Made by a program: the position numbers and the translations under genes
Part shown: positions 53,092 through 62,032 of the stretch, piece after piece
How positions within the stretch are numbered: position 1 is the stretch's first letter
How the letters are laid out: the number at the start of each line of letters is the position of its first letter
From: Streptosporangium amethystogenes
GTDB lineage: Bacteria > Actinomycetota > Actinomycetes > Streptosporangiales > Streptosporangiaceae
Direction of reading: 5' to 3'
DNA: 64,000 nucleotides
NCBI RefSeq assembly: GCF_000721075.1
Contig: NZ_JOEQ01000016.1
Coordinates: 1-64,000, forward strand
The notes under the pieces: model-generated
What the model was told of the DNA's origin: nothing
Database searches by the model: none
What the model saw: only the letters and a program-made list of their open reading frames with translations

Positions 53092-53727
53092 ATGGAACCG
53101 CGGAAGGTGTTCAAGGTAGGTGTCGGGGGGCCCGTCGGATCCGGCAAGACGGCCCTGATCGAGATGCTGGTCCCCATCCTGATCGCCAGGGGGCACAGTC
53201 CCGGCGTGATCACCAACGACATCTACACGCAGGAGGACGCCGAACACGTCCGCCGTACGATGGCCGGGGTGCTCGACTCCGAGCGGATCGTCGGGGTCGA
53301 GACGGGGTCCTGTCCGCACACCGCGGTCCGTGACGATCCGAGCATGAACCTGGCGGCGGCGACCGAACTGCTCGACCGGTTCCCCGACATCGACATGCTG
53401 CTGTTCGAGAGCGGCGGCGACAACCTGACGCTCACCTTCAGCCCGGTGCTCGCCGACGTCTACATCTTCGTCCTGGACACCGCCGCGGGCGACAAGATGC
53501 CGCGCAAGCGCGGCCCGGGCACCACGGACTCCGACCTGCTGGTCATCAACAAGATCGACATCGCCCGGTACGTGCGCACCGACCTGTCGGTGATGGAACG
53601 GGACGCCCACACGGTGCGCGGGGCGGGGCCGGTCGTGCTGACCGACTGTCTGGCCGGCACCGGTGTCACCGAGGTCGCCGACTTCATCGAGGCGCGGCTG
53701 GAGGCGATGTGCGCTCCGGGGCGGTGA
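53092..53727 (+). CDS. ureG: Urease accessory GTPase UreG
   Basis: A 211-residue SIMIBI GTPase: P-loop GVGGPVGSGKTALIE, the UreG Cys/His metal site (SCPHTAVRDD), ESGGDNLTLTF and NKIDIARYV. Unlike many actinomycete UreG proteins, it has no His-rich N terminus (starts MEPRKVFKVGV), which makes the separate His-rich ORF upstream more interesting. It delivers nickel to urease. Confidence 0.97.
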   Translation: MEPRKVFKVGVGGPVGSGKTALIEMLVPILIARGHSPGVITNDIYTQEDAEHVRRTMAGVLDSERIVGVETGSCPHTAVRDDPSMNLAAATELLDRFPDIDMLLFESGGDNLTLTFSPVLADVYIFVLDTAAGDKMPRKRGPGTTDSDLLVINKIDIARYVRTDLSVMERDAHTVRGAGPVVLTDCLAGTGVTEVADFIEARLEAMCAPGR

Positions 53728-54653
53728 TCGACCATCTCGTCCCGGAGCGCTACCAGCCGGGGTGGCTGCCGGGCTCGGTGGCGCGCCATGCCGCCGACCT
53801 GGACATGCTGCCGGTCGGCAGCCCCGGCAAGGTCGGGATCCTGCACCTGGCGTTCGAGCGGGTCGGCGGGCGGACCGAGCTGACCGGTCACTACCAGAAG
53901 ACACCGCTGCAGATCGCCCGTCCGCTGTACTACGACCCCGAGCGCCCGGACATGCCGTACCTCATGTTCATGTCGTCCGGCGGCGGTGTTCTCCAGGGCG
54001 ACCGCTACCGCATCGACGTCTCCTGCGGCGAGGGCTCGTCCGTCCACCTGACCACCCAGGCCGCCACCCGGCTCCACCGGATGGAACAGGACTACGCCAC
54101 CCAGCTGATCAACCTCACCGCGGAGCCGGGCGGATACCTGGAGTACCTGCCGGACACCACGATCCCGTTCGCCGAGTCGCGGTACTACCAGCGGCTCCGC
54201 GTCACCGTCGCGGCGGACGCGACGGTGGTGCTGGGCGAGACGCTGATGGCCGGCAGGCTGGCGCGGGGAGAGCGGCACGCGTACACGGCCTACTGCAGCG
54301 ACGTCGAGGTGCGTGACACCTCGGCGCGGCTGCTCTTCGCCGACCCGCTCCGCCTGGTGCCGGGGGAACGGCCGGTGACCGGACCCGCGGTGATGGCCGG
54401 ATTCGGGCTGCTGGCCTCCCTGTACGTCGTCACCGCCGCGCAGCCCGCGCAGGTGGTGGCCGACACGATGCACGCGGTGCTCGTCGGCACCGGGCTGCGG
54501 GCCGGTGCCAGCGTCCTGCCCGGGGGCCGGGGCGCCTGGGCCCGCATCCTCGGGGACAGGTCTCCCGAGGTCGAGGCGGCTCTCCAGCTGACCTGGAACG
54601 CCGTCCGTGAGCTGCTCCTGGGAGTGCCCGCGCCGGACCGCCACAAGCAGTGA
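53709..54653 (+). CDS. ureD: Urease accessory protein UreD
   Basis: A 314-residue UreD (LHLAFERVGGRTELTGHYQK, SSGGGVLQGDRYRIDVSCG, LTTQAATRLHRME, YLEYLPDTTIPF). It forms the scaffold for UreF and UreG. It overlaps ureG by 19 bp. Order ureC-F-G-D without ureE is complete for activation except for the UreE nickel donor. Confidence 0.95.
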   Translation: MRSGAVIDHLVPERYQPGWLPGSVARHAADLDMLPVGSPGKVGILHLAFERVGGRTELTGHYQKTPLQIARPLYYDPERPDMPYLMFMSSGGGVLQGDRYRIDVSCGEGSSVHLTTQAATRLHRMEQDYATQLINLTAEPGGYLEYLPDTTIPFAESRYYQRLRVTVAADATVVLGETLMAGRLARGERHAYTAYCSDVEVRDTSARLLFADPLRLVPGERPVTGPAVMAGFGLLASLYVVTAAQPAQVVADTMHAVLVGTGLRAGASVLPGGRGAWARILGDRSPEVEAALQLTWNAVRELLLGVPAPDRHKQ

Positions 54654-54681
54654 CATTCGCATATCTGGAGGAAAGTCGACA

Positions 54682-55188
54682 ATGGGAGATTCAACCGGGG
54701 CAGGAAGTCGGCTACTCCGGCGTGAGCGCGCCGAGACCGTCGCGCTGTACCGGGGCACGGGCCCACCGCGTCATCCGGGGCTGCGGCCCAGCGCGTTCGC
54801 GGACATCGCCTTCGGAGGTGCGATCGGGGCTCTGCTGCGTTACCTGATCACCGAGGTGATGCCCGGGGCGGTGCGGGGTTTTCCCTGGGGCACCTTCCTG
54901 GTGAACATGCTCGGCTGCCTGTTCATGGGCCTGCTGACGGCGTACCTGCTCGGCGGGCGGCAGCACGCCTCCGCCCGGCTGTTCCTGGTGACCGGCTACC
55001 TGGGCGGTTTCACCACGTTCTCCCACCTCATCGATGGGATACACCGCCTGGTCGACAACGGGAGGTGGGAGATGGGCCTCACCTACGCGGTACTCAGCGT
55101 GGTGGTCGGGTGGATCGCCGTCGCGGTGGGACTCTACCTTGGGCGGTTGATTCCGCATCCCGGCGGCGGAACGTCAAGGGTGGTGTGA
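54682..55188 (+). CDS. crcB: Fluoride channel CrcB/Fluc, subunit 1
   Basis: A 168-residue four-helix protein with GGAIGALLRYLI, FPWGTFLVNMLGCLFMGLL and GYLGGFTTFSHL, all Fluc signatures. The N-terminal 45 residues are extra. ATG 54682 has GGAGGAAAG upstream, 28 bp after ureD, so it continues the urease operon. It pairs with the next gene: adjacent Fluc genes usually encode a heterodimeric fluoride exporter. Confidence 0.92.
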   Translation: MGDSTGAGSRLLRRERAETVALYRGTGPPRHPGLRPSAFADIAFGGAIGALLRYLITEVMPGAVRGFPWGTFLVNMLGCLFMGLLTAYLLGGRQHASARLFLVTGYLGGFTTFSHLIDGIHRLVDNGRWEMGLTYAVLSVVVGWIAVAVGLYLGRLIPHPGGGTSRVV

Positions 55189-55189
55189 C

Positions 55190-55546
55190 ATGTCCATCAT
55201 CCTGGTGCTCATCGGCGGCGGCTTCGGCGCCATGCTGCGCTACCTGCTCGACACGAAGGTCAAGGCACGGTTCGGCAAGGCGTTCCCCTGGGGGACGCTG
55301 GTGGTCAACCTGCTGGGTGCGGGCCTGCTGGGCCTGCTGCACGGCGTGGGGGTGGGGACCGAGTGGGAGGCGCTGGTCGGCACCGGTTTCTGCGGTGCGC
55401 TGACCACGTTCAGCACCTTCGAACTGGACACCGTCCATCTTTTCCAGGACGGCGCGTACGCCAAGGCCCTCATGAACACGATCGGTAGCGTGGTGCTGGG
55501 CTTTGTCGTCTTTGTGATCCTGTACGCCCTGTTCCGCATGGTGTGA
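55190..55546 (+). CDS. crcB: Fluoride channel CrcB/Fluc, subunit 2
   Basis: A 118-residue Fluc (GGGFGAMLRYLLD, FPWGTLVVNLLGAGLLGLL, GFCGALTTFSTFE). It begins one base after the stop of the first subunit. Together they let fluoride out of the cell. Their place behind urease fits protection of the nickel enzyme from fluoride, a classic urease inhibitor. Confidence 0.92.
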   Translation: MSIILVLIGGGFGAMLRYLLDTKVKARFGKAFPWGTLVVNLLGAGLLGLLHGVGVGTEWEALVGTGFCGALTTFSTFELDTVHLFQDGAYAKALMNTIGSVVLGFVVFVILYALFRMV

Positions 55547-55628
55547 TCGCCGTTCGGTAGCCGGGGGGCGATGACGTCGCGGGCCGGGGAGACCCGAGAA
55601 CCAGTATCTATCGCCTAAAGTCGGGCGA

Positions 55629-56738
55629 ATGGCCCCGACTCCCTCCCGGCTGGCCTGGCTGGACGCCCTGCGAGGACCCGCCGCGCTGGCCGTCGCGCTG
55701 CACCATTCCGGGTGGACCTTCATCCCGGGCCTCTGGGCCGAGGTGGACCGCAGGATCGACGTCGGCACCTGGGGCGTCTTCGTGTTCTTCCTGGTCAGCG
55801 GCTACATCATCCCCGCCTCCCTGGAACGGCGCGGCGACCTGCGGGTCTTCTGGACCGGTCGGGCGTTCCGCCTCCTGCCCCTGCTGCTCGCCGCGCTCGG
55901 CCTCGCGTTCCTGCTCGCCTCCGCCGGTGTGTTCGCCCTCCACCCGGGCGTGAGCACCCGCCCCGCGCCGCTCGTCGCCCTGGGGAACCTGACGATGCTG
56001 CAGGAACTGCTCGGCGTGCCCGCCGTCATCGACGTGATGTGGACGCTCTCCTACGAGATGGCGTTCTACCTGATGGCGGTCGGGCTGTTCACCGTGCGGC
56101 AGGCGCACCGGTCGGCGGCGGTCGCGATCGTCCTGGCGGTGTCGGCGGTACCTCTCGGACTCCTGCTGACCCGTCCGGTCATCGGTGGCCGCGCCGACCT
56201 GGTCGCCGCGCTCCTCGGCGTCGTGGTCGTCGTGGTCATCGTGGTGTCGGCGACCGCGCGCGGCGGGGCGCGCACGGCCGCCGCGGTGACGGGCGGCCTG
56301 CTCGGGCTGGCGCTGGTGATCCTGGGCAGCAGGATCGGTGCCTGGCAGGGCCTGACCGTGCTGGCCATGATGTTCGCCGGTACGGCCGTCTACCGTGCCG
56401 AGCAGGGCACGATCCGATGGTCCGCCGCCGTCGCCGCCGTGCTGACGGTCCTGGCCTGCGGGGCCCTCGCCAAGGACGATCCCGGTTGGGCCCCCGCGCT
56501 TTCGCTCGCCGTCGCCTTCTTCGGCGCCGCGTTCGCGCTACGGCACAGGTCGTTCCCCCGATGGCTCGCCCATCTCGGGGTGATCAGCTTCTCCCTCTAC
56601 CTGCTCCATCCGCTCCTGCTGCGGGTGAGCCCGAACCTCCCGCTCTTCTTCCTCGTGCTGCTGCCGCTCTGCTACCTGACCCACCGGCTGATCGAGGCCC
56701 CGGCCCAGCGCCTCGGCAGGCGGCTGGGCCGGGGCTGA
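55629..56738 (+). CDS. Acyltransferase-3 family membrane protein
   Basis: A 369-residue protein with about ten helices and the family's N-terminal signature (LAWLDALRGPAALAVALHHS, with the catalytic-type His) and FFLVSGYIIPASLERR. These enzymes O-acylate sugars, lipids or antibiotics at the membrane. ATG 55629. The last helices (ISFSLYLLHPLLLRVS) are typical. Substrate unknown. Confidence 0.88.
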   Translation: MAPTPSRLAWLDALRGPAALAVALHHSGWTFIPGLWAEVDRRIDVGTWGVFVFFLVSGYIIPASLERRGDLRVFWTGRAFRLLPLLLAALGLAFLLASAGVFALHPGVSTRPAPLVALGNLTMLQELLGVPAVIDVMWTLSYEMAFYLMAVGLFTVRQAHRSAAVAIVLAVSAVPLGLLLTRPVIGGRADLVAALLGVVVVVVIVVSATARGGARTAAAVTGGLLGLALVILGSRIGAWQGLTVLAMMFAGTAVYRAEQGTIRWSAAVAAVLTVLACGALAKDDPGWAPALSLAVAFFGAAFALRHRSFPRWLAHLGVISFSLYLLHPLLLRVSPNLPLFFLVLLPLCYLTHRLIEAPAQRLGRRLGRG

Positions 56739-56744
56739 ACCGGG

Positions 56745-57161
56745 TCACGGAGCGGCGTACTGTCCGGCGTAGGCGGCGGACGGCTCGGTCGGGGTGATCA
56801 CGTCGACGAGCACGCCGTCGGGTGCGGCCACGATGAAGTGCCGCTGCCCGAACTCCTCGGTGCGCAACGTCAGCTCGACCGGGAGCCCCGCCCGTCGTAC
56901 CAGCCTGTCGTGCTCGGCGTCGACGTCGGCCACCTCGAAGTTGAGGATCAGCCCGCGCACCGCCGAGCGGTACTTCTCCGGCACGGTCGGATGGTCGTGG
57001 TCGACGAGCGCCAGCTCGTAGTGCGGCGGCTCCGGCCGTCGCAGGCTCACGTACCAGTCCGCCTCGAACACCGTCTCGAAGCCGAAGAACCGCCGGTAGA
57101 AGTCACGGGACTCGGTGATCCGATCGGTGCAGACGACCGGGTAGAAGCCGGTGAGGGACAC
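56745..57161 (-). CDS. VOC-family protein
   Basis: A 138-residue VOC protein ([58 protein letters not shown]). GTG 57161 has AAAGGAGGG upstream. It is divergent from a TetR whose two operators lie between them, and it converges on the acyltransferase by 6 bp. Probably an enzyme or binding protein for the TetR ligand. Confidence 0.88.
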   Translation of the reverse strand: MSLTGFYPVVCTDRITESRDFYRRFFGFETVFEADWYVSLRRPEPPHYELALVDHDHPTVPEKYRSAVRGLILNFEVADVDAEHDRLVRRAGLPVELTLRTEEFGQRHFIVAAPDGVLVDVITPTEPSAAYAGQYAAP

Positions 57162-57185
57162 GGCCCCCTCCTTTCGACATATTCG

Positions 57186-57224
57186 CATACCGTTGGTATG
57201 TGGAGTTAACATACCACCGGTATG
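57186..57224. promoter_or_regulatory. Two CATACC-GGTATG operators
   Basis: CATACC-gtt-GGTATG (57186-57200) and CATACC-acc-GGTATG (57210-57224) are perfect 15-bp dyads 24 bp apart centre to centre, between the divergent VOC and TetR genes. The second covers ATG 57222, one of the possible TetR starts. Confidence 0.82.
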
Positions 57225-57242
57225 CCAACGATGGGAGCCGCG

Positions 57243-57827
57243 ATGGACCGGGTACGGCAACGGCTGGAGACCAGGCGGATGCTGGTGGCGGAGGCCAGGA
57301 CGCTGTTCGCGCGGCACGGGTACGCCGCGGTGAGCCTGGCGCAGATCGTCGGGGCGGCGGCCGTGACCAAGGGCGCGCTCTACCACCACTTCGACAGCAA
57401 GGCCGCCCTCTTCCACGCGGTCGTCGAGCAGGTGCAGCGGGAGGTGGGCGAGCGGGTCTCGGCGGCGGCGGACGCGCACGACGACCCGTGGGAGCAGCTG
57501 GTCGCGGGATGCCGGGCCTTCCTCGCGGTGAGCCGCGACCCCGACGTACAGCGGATCATGCTCGTCGACGGTCCAGCGGTGCTCGGCTGGAACGAGTGGC
57601 GGGCCATGGACGAGGCGTTCTCGGCGCGGCACCTCACCGAGGCGCTCGTCACGCTGATCGAGGCGGGGGTCATCGCCCACCGGCCCGTGGAGCCGTTGGC
57701 CCGCCTGCTGTCCGGCGCGATGAACGAGGCGGCCCTGTGGCTGGCCCGCTCGACGGATCCCGGCGACCTCCCGGCCGTCACCGAGGAGCTGTCGCACCTG
57801 CTGGAATCCCTTCGAGACCGCCGGTAG
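57243..57827 (+). CDS. TetR-family regulator
   Basis: A 194-residue TetR ([20 protein letters not shown], then [15 protein letters not shown]). ATG 57243 with GGGAG seven bases upstream is preferred; ATG 57222 and 57231 are in frame and closer to the operator. C-terminal domain of the TetR_C_33-like type. It should repress the VOC gene and itself. Confidence 0.88.
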   Translation: MDRVRQRLETRRMLVAEARTLFARHGYAAVSLAQIVGAAAVTKGALYHHFDSKAALFHAVVEQVQREVGERVSAAADAHDDPWEQLVAGCRAFLAVSRDPDVQRIMLVDGPAVLGWNEWRAMDEAFSARHLTEALVTLIEAGVIAHRPVEPLARLLSGAMNEAALWLARSTDPGDLPAVTEELSHLLESLRDRR

Positions 57828-57864
57828 GCGGTCGGGGCACGCTCACCTCCGGGTCCGGAGCGAA

Positions 57865-57895
57865 ATGCCCCGCTCCCTGCCGGAGAGCGGGGCAT
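57865..57895. terminator. Hairpin between convergent genes
   Basis: ATGCCCCGCT (57865-57874) and AGCGGGGCAT (57886-57895) form a perfect ten-pair stem with an 11-base loop, between the TetR stop and the convergent small protein. Bidirectional terminator. Confidence 0.75.
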
Positions 57896-57906
57896 CGGCG
57901 GTGGTG

Positions 57907-58179
57907 TCAGCCGGTCGCCTGGGCGACGCCCTCGGGGGCGCCGTGCCGGATCATCGCCACCACCGCCTCGTGTATCCGCTCGCCGCTGCCCGCCGAGACG
58001 GGGAACGGGCTGCCCGTGGCGACGTACCACTCCTCCGCGCCGGTGTACTGCACGCGGACGGCGGCCTGGCCGCCGGTGATCTCGGTGACCACGGTGAGGT
58101 CTCCGGTGACGGTTCCCACCTCGTCGGTCATCACCCCACCGGGACCGGCGGTCACCTCGGACCGGTACCGCTCGTTCAT
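57907..58179 (-). CDS. Small protein coupled to the secreted HNH nuclease
   Basis: A 90-residue beta-rich protein (VGTVTGDLTVVTEITGGQAA, VRVQYTGAEEWYVATG, then an amphipathic C-terminal helix). No signal peptide. ATG 58179 overlaps the stop of the nuclease gene (ATGA), so it is made with it. It could be an immunity-like partner for the nuclease, but an unrelated role is equally possible. Confidence 0.7.
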   Translation of the reverse strand: MNERYRSEVTAGPGGVMTDEVGTVTGDLTVVTEITGGQAAVRVQYTGAEEWYVATGSPFPVSAGSGERIHEAVVAMIRHGAPEGVAQATG

Positions 58180-58814
58180 TCCGTGCCGCAGGTGTCGAGC
58201 ATGCTCTTCAGGGCCGCCCGCTCGGCGTCGGTCACGGTGAGGCCGTAGTCGAACTTCACGTCGGTCCAGGCGCGCGCGTAGGTGCACCAGTAACTCACCA
58301 GCGGCGGGCGCCACTGGTCGGGGCTCTGGTCGCCCTTGCTCCTGTTCGACGCGGCGGAAACGGCGATGAGCTGGGAGTTCTTCAGGTCGTTCGCGAACTC
58401 GCCGCGCTTCTCCGTGGTCCAGCCGTCGGCGCCGGAGCGCCACGCGTTGGCCAGGGGGACCACGTGGTCGATGTCGACCTGGCTCGCGGAGGTGATCATC
58501 TTCCCGTCGTAGGCCGACTTCCAGGCGCCGGAGACGGGCCGGCACCTGCCGTCCTGGAAGACGAGCGAGCCTTCCCTGGCGAGGACCTTCTCGCGGGTGT
58601 TGCAGGCGCCGCCCTGGGCGGACCAGTGCGGGAACCTGGCACGGGAGTAGCCGGTCATCGGGCGCGGCTCCGCCGTCTTCAACTGGTCGAGTTCGGCTTG
58701 GGCGACGGTGACGGACGGCGGCTCGGGAAGAACCGCCGGTGCCGTCGAGGCGATGGCGGGCAGGGACAGGACGAGGGCGGACGCCACGGCGCCCGTCAGC
58801 ATGAGGATCTTCAC
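58176..58814 (-). CDS. Secreted HNH endonuclease-fold protein
   Basis: A 212-residue exported protein: signal peptide MKILMLTGAVASALVLSLPA, then a DUF1524/GmrSD-type HNH fold with DIDHVVPLANAWRSGA, FANDLKNSQLIAVSAASNR and KGDQSPDQW. The DHxxPL/N/N..K pattern is the active site of extracellular actinomycete nucleases. It has four cysteines likely in disulfides. Probably for nutrient DNA or competition. Confidence 0.9.
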   Translation of the reverse strand: MKILMLTGAVASALVLSLPAIASTAPAVLPEPPSVTVAQAELDQLKTAEPRPMTGYSRARFPHWSAQGGACNTREKVLAREGSLVFQDGRCRPVSGAWKSAYDGKMITSASQVDIDHVVPLANAWRSGADGWTTEKRGEFANDLKNSQLIAVSAASNRSKGDQSPDQWRPPLVSYWCTYARAWTDVKFDYGLTVTDAERAALKSMLDTCGTE

Positions 58815-58960
58815 GCGCCAGCACCGTAATGATCGATACCGCCGCCCGGCCGCTCCAGCGCGCGCTCATGGAGATCCCTGCCGGAGCGATGACGTGATCA
58901 TGACTCGGTTCGGCCCCGGACCGCCGCGACACGGGTTCCTTGGCCGCCACGGAAGGGCGG

Positions 58961-58980
58961 GAATGCGTAATAGTGCATTC
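58961..58980. promoter_or_regulatory. Inverted repeat upstream of a secreted protein gene
   Basis: GAATGC (58961-58966) and GCATTC (58975-58980) flank eight AT-rich bases, about 105 bp before the start of the secreted protein. The surrounding 58815-59085 has no gene. Confidence 0.4.
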
Positions 58981-59085
58981 TCCGGGATGAGTGTGGATTC
59001 GTACGCAGAAGGGTTCTTCGTAACTTCCTAACGTCTGTGGTGTCCGAACGACACGTCTCCACACCGCACTCACGGGAGCACGAAC

Positions 59086-59541
59086 ATGAGCACGAAACGC
59101 GCACTTCTCGCCGGAGCGGCCCTGGCCGGTTCACTGCTGGCCGGCGTGGCCATGGCCCCGGCGGCGACCGCCTCGACCGCCCCGCAGCAGGCCCAGACCT
59201 TCAGCAAGCACTTCTTCGGCCCCTACTACTCCGGCTTCGGCCAAGGCGAGGACTTCGGGCACCGGTCCTACTACAAGGGCTACTGGACCAAGGAGGACGG
59301 CCGCTACTGGTTCTACGGCGACCTGTTCGACCGTGACCATGACCGCTCCTACAGCTACGTGTGGTTCAAGTGGCACGACCGGTTCGGCTCGCACACCAAG
59401 GTCTTCAAGACCCTCGGTCACGGTGACGTCGACCGGTTCGGCGGGTTCAAGAAGAGCAGCGGCTTCGACGACTTCAAGGTCCGGGTCTGCGAGGGCACCG
59501 ACAAGTTCGATGACTGCGGTCGCTGGGGCGACGCCTTCTGA
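59086..59541 (+). CDS. Secreted Tyr/Phe/Asp-rich protein
   Basis: A 151-residue exported protein with a clear signal peptide (MSTKRALLAGAALAGSLLAG, cleavage near ATAST). The mature part is rich in Tyr, Phe, Gly and Asp (FGPYYSGFGQGEDFGHRSYY, GDLFDRDHDRSYSYVWFKWH) and has two cysteines at the end. The DRDHDRSYSY stretch could bind calcium. No enzyme motif. Unknown secreted protein. Confidence 0.8.
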   Translation: MSTKRALLAGAALAGSLLAGVAMAPAATASTAPQQAQTFSKHFFGPYYSGFGQGEDFGHRSYYKGYWTKEDGRYWFYGDLFDRDHDRSYSYVWFKWHDRFGSHTKVFKTLGHGDVDRFGGFKKSSGFDDFKVRVCEGTDKFDDCGRWGDAF

Positions 59542-59753
59542 GCGGTCAGGGTACGGGGCCCGGTCGACGACGGATCGGGCCTCGTCGGGCGCCGGGGTGC
59601 CGCCGGTCTCGGCGCGCCGGTGAAGGCCGGATGCCATGATGGCCGCCCCCGCGACGACCATGGCCGTCGAGCCCCGCTGGGAACATCCACTGACCTGCGG
59701 TGACGGGCCCCTCTGGGTGACGCCCGCCTTTGGTCGTTAGTAGGGTCTTCCGC

Positions 59754-60659
59754 GTGTTGTCCTCGAACCCGACCCCGGTACCGCCCGCCAACCCGTTCGA
59801 GGAGCGTCTCTGGGCGGCGTTCGAGGCCGGCCGGACGGCTCTGTGCCTGAGCCTGCTCAAGGACGCCGACTTCGTGCTGCCGATCACCCGTGCCGCGGCG
59901 GAGGGGGCCGAGCCGGTCGCCTGGCCGACGGCGGCCGACGCCGAGCGGACCTGGCTGCTGGCCTACACCTCGGCTGAGATGATGACGCTGGCCACCGGCG
60001 GTATCACCGAGCACCACCGGATCGTCTCGATGGTGGAGCTGGCCGCCGGCTGGCCCGACTCCCGCTGGGGACTGGCGGTCAATCCCGGGCTGCCCGTCGG
60101 TTTTCTCCTGGAGTCCGGCACGGTGGCCAGGCTCGCCGTCCCCACCCTCGCTCAGGACCTCGCGCTCGCCCCCGAAGCCGGCGTCCCCGTGCTGCAGAAG
60201 CCGCTGCGCCCGGCCGACATCCAGGATCTGTTCTCCGGCGGTGAACCCCGGGTCTCCGGCTACTGCCATCACGCCTTCGACGTCTCGCACATCGCCACGC
60301 CGGCCGTGCTGGCCGACGCGCTCGGCCGGCCCGACCTGCTCACCGCCGACGGCGGGCTCAACCTGCTGCGCTGGCGTCCGGCCGGCCTCGGCCTGTACCG
60401 CACGCCGTACGGGGGAGTGGATGAGGCACGCCGCGAGGCGGTGGCCGGGTGGGTGGTGGAGGAGCCGCCGTTCGTGGGGCTGGGCCTGGTGCCCAACGTC
60501 GACCAGACCATCCGCGAGTACAAGGTGTACGGCGTCGGGCTCACCCACGGTGCCGAGATCTGGGAGCTGACCGCTCGGGGGACCGAACACCGGCGCGCGT
60601 TCTACCACGGCGACCTGCGGCGCTGGCTGCTCGTCACAACCCGGACGGAGACGTCATGA
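59754..60659 (+). CDS. SseB-like protein near a toxin locus
   Basis: A 301-residue protein with an SseB-like N-terminal half (ANPFEERLWAAFEAGRTALC, then FVLPITRAA, VAWPTAADAERTWLLAYTSA and LAVNPGLPVGFLLESGTVA) and a second, unassigned half. SseB-like proteins are frequent next to type VII-secretion and contractile systems in actinomycetes. The start is GTG 59754; an earlier start is possible. It is coupled to the next gene. Confidence 0.75.
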   Translation: MLSSNPTPVPPANPFEERLWAAFEAGRTALCLSLLKDADFVLPITRAAAEGAEPVAWPTAADAERTWLLAYTSAEMMTLATGGITEHHRIVSMVELAAGWPDSRWGLAVNPGLPVGFLLESGTVARLAVPTLAQDLALAPEAGVPVLQKPLRPADIQDLFSGGEPRVSGYCHHAFDVSHIATPAVLADALGRPDLLTADGGLNLLRWRPAGLGLYRTPYGGVDEARREAVAGWVVEEPPFVGLGLVPNVDQTIREYKVYGVGLTHGAEIWELTARGTEHRRAFYHGDLRRWLLVTTRTETS

Positions 60660-61045
60660 CCTGGCACTCCTACCGTGCCCGCTGGCGAGGCGCCGACTAT
60701 CCCGCCAGCCCCGACTCGTCCGCGCTGGAGACATGGCTGCGGCTTCGCCTGACGGAGCCGGCCGAGGGCTTCGAAGAGGTCGAGCCTGGCTGCCACGTCC
60801 GGACCGTCCCGGCCGCCGAGTGCGAGTCCGTGCACTTCGTGACCATGGTCTGCCAGTGGCGTGGCGTCGAATTCCAGGTGCACGACGAGCGTGCGGGCGA
60901 GCTGCTACTGGAGTACCTGGGTGGTTCCGCGCCCGAGGCGGTGGCGCTCGGCCTGGAACGGATCGAACGCGGTGTCTACCGCTCCTGGATCCCGCGTGGC
61001 GAGGTCGGTGAGATCCGGGAGCACGTGGTCTCACTGGACCTGTGA
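60656..61045 (+). CDS. Hypothetical protein coupled to the SseB-like gene
   Basis: A 129-residue soluble protein (MTWHSYRARWRGADYPASPD, then HFVTMVCQWRGVEFQVHDER). ATG 60656 overlaps the previous stop (ATGA). It seems to belong to the Sse/toxin-associated set but matches no family I can name. Confidence 0.75.
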   Translation: MTWHSYRARWRGADYPASPDSSALETWLRLRLTEPAEGFEEVEPGCHVRTVPAAECESVHFVTMVCQWRGVEFQVHDERAGELLLEYLGGSAPEAVALGLERIERGVYRSWIPRGEVGEIREHVVSLDL

Positions 61046-61220
61046 GGTTCGGTGGCTCTGCGGTGTTAAAGAGGGAACATCCCCCTCAGCACCGAAGGGC
61101 TGGTTTGGCAGAAAATCGGCATTTTCTCCCTACCTCTTGTTGAATGATGTTCATGTGACGGAAACTGATCAGTAACACTTGCGGCACCTGAGGGGCAGGT
61201 GCGCATGGTGAGGGGGTGCC

Positions 61221-61625
61221 ATGGAGACGTTCGGCGGAGGGGATGCCGCCGGCCTGCGGGCCTATGCGGACGAGCTGCGCACGACCTTCATGCGGCTTCA
61301 GGACGAAGGCGCCGAGCTGCACGCCAAGGCCAGGGCCGTCCAGGTGACCGAGACGTCACGCGACGGCCTGGTGTCGGTCACCGTCGGGTCGCGCGGTGAG
61401 CTGGTCCGGCTCGACATCGACCCCCGCGTCTACCGGCATCCCGACGCCCGGGCCCTGGCCGACTCGATCACCGAGACCGTCCAGCGGGCGGCGGCCACGG
61501 CGCAGGAACGGATCATCGAGGTCTTCGAGCCGTTGATCCCGGCCGACCAGATGAAGACCCACCTCGTCGGCGACCTCGAATCCCTGATGGCCCAGCTCGC
61601 CGACCAGATGGAGGGGAAGCGGTGA
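61221..61625 (+). CDS. YbaB/EbfC-like protein of a toxin locus
   Basis: A 134-residue protein with the YbaB/EbfC fold (VTETSRDGLVSVTVGSRGEL, VRLDIDPRVYRHPDARALAD). Actinomycetes place such proteins at the head of type VII-like toxin operons and not with recR. It may be a chaperone or adaptor for the following WXG-like protein. The start ATG 61221 follows GAGGGGG. Confidence 0.85.
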   Translation: METFGGGDAAGLRAYADELRTTFMRLQDEGAELHAKARAVQVTETSRDGLVSVTVGSRGELVRLDIDPRVYRHPDARALADSITETVQRAAATAQERIIEVFEPLIPADQMKTHLVGDLESLMAQLADQMEGKR

Positions 61626-61969
61626 AGGATCCCAACGACGGATTGGAGATCTTCACGCCCATGGTGAAACGTGGGCTGTCGGAGTGGGACGTCACGTCCG
61701 GCGAGCTGGAAAAGTTCTACGCGTCGCAGATGACCCGGATCGCCGATCTCATCGAGGCCGCGCCCTGGGGCGACGGCACCGAGGGCCGTGCCTTCAAGCA
61801 GTCCTTCCTGCGGGACGGCGGGCCCAGGCTCATGCTCTTCAACGGTTCCCACATCGTCCAGCAGATCGTCGAGGCCGGCCCGAGGTTGCGCGAGACTCTC
61901 GGCAACTCGCTCGGCACCGACCAGGCGATCGCCGAGGACATCAGCCGGAACACGGTACGCCAGGTCTGA
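61622..61969 (+). CDS. Small WXG100-like protein
   Basis: A 115-residue helical protein with the shape of an ESX substrate (helix, a turn containing APWGDGTEG, helix), though without a strict WxG. GTG 61622 overlaps the previous stop. It should work with the large protein downstream. Confidence 0.65.
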   Translation: MKDPNDGLEIFTPMVKRGLSEWDVTSGELEKFYASQMTRIADLIEAAPWGDGTEGRAFKQSFLRDGGPRLMLFNGSHIVQQIVEAGPRLRETLGNSLGTDQAIAEDISRNTVRQV

Positions 61970-62032
61970 CACGCGTCCACCGAGGCGCGCGGCGGGGCAG
62001 GTCAGGGCCGAGGTGACGGAGCGGGGGACGGT

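Noticed and set aside
54654..54681. Fluoride riboswitch before crcB
   Set aside because: Only 28 bp separate ureD and crcB; no room for the pseudoknot and no matching sequence.
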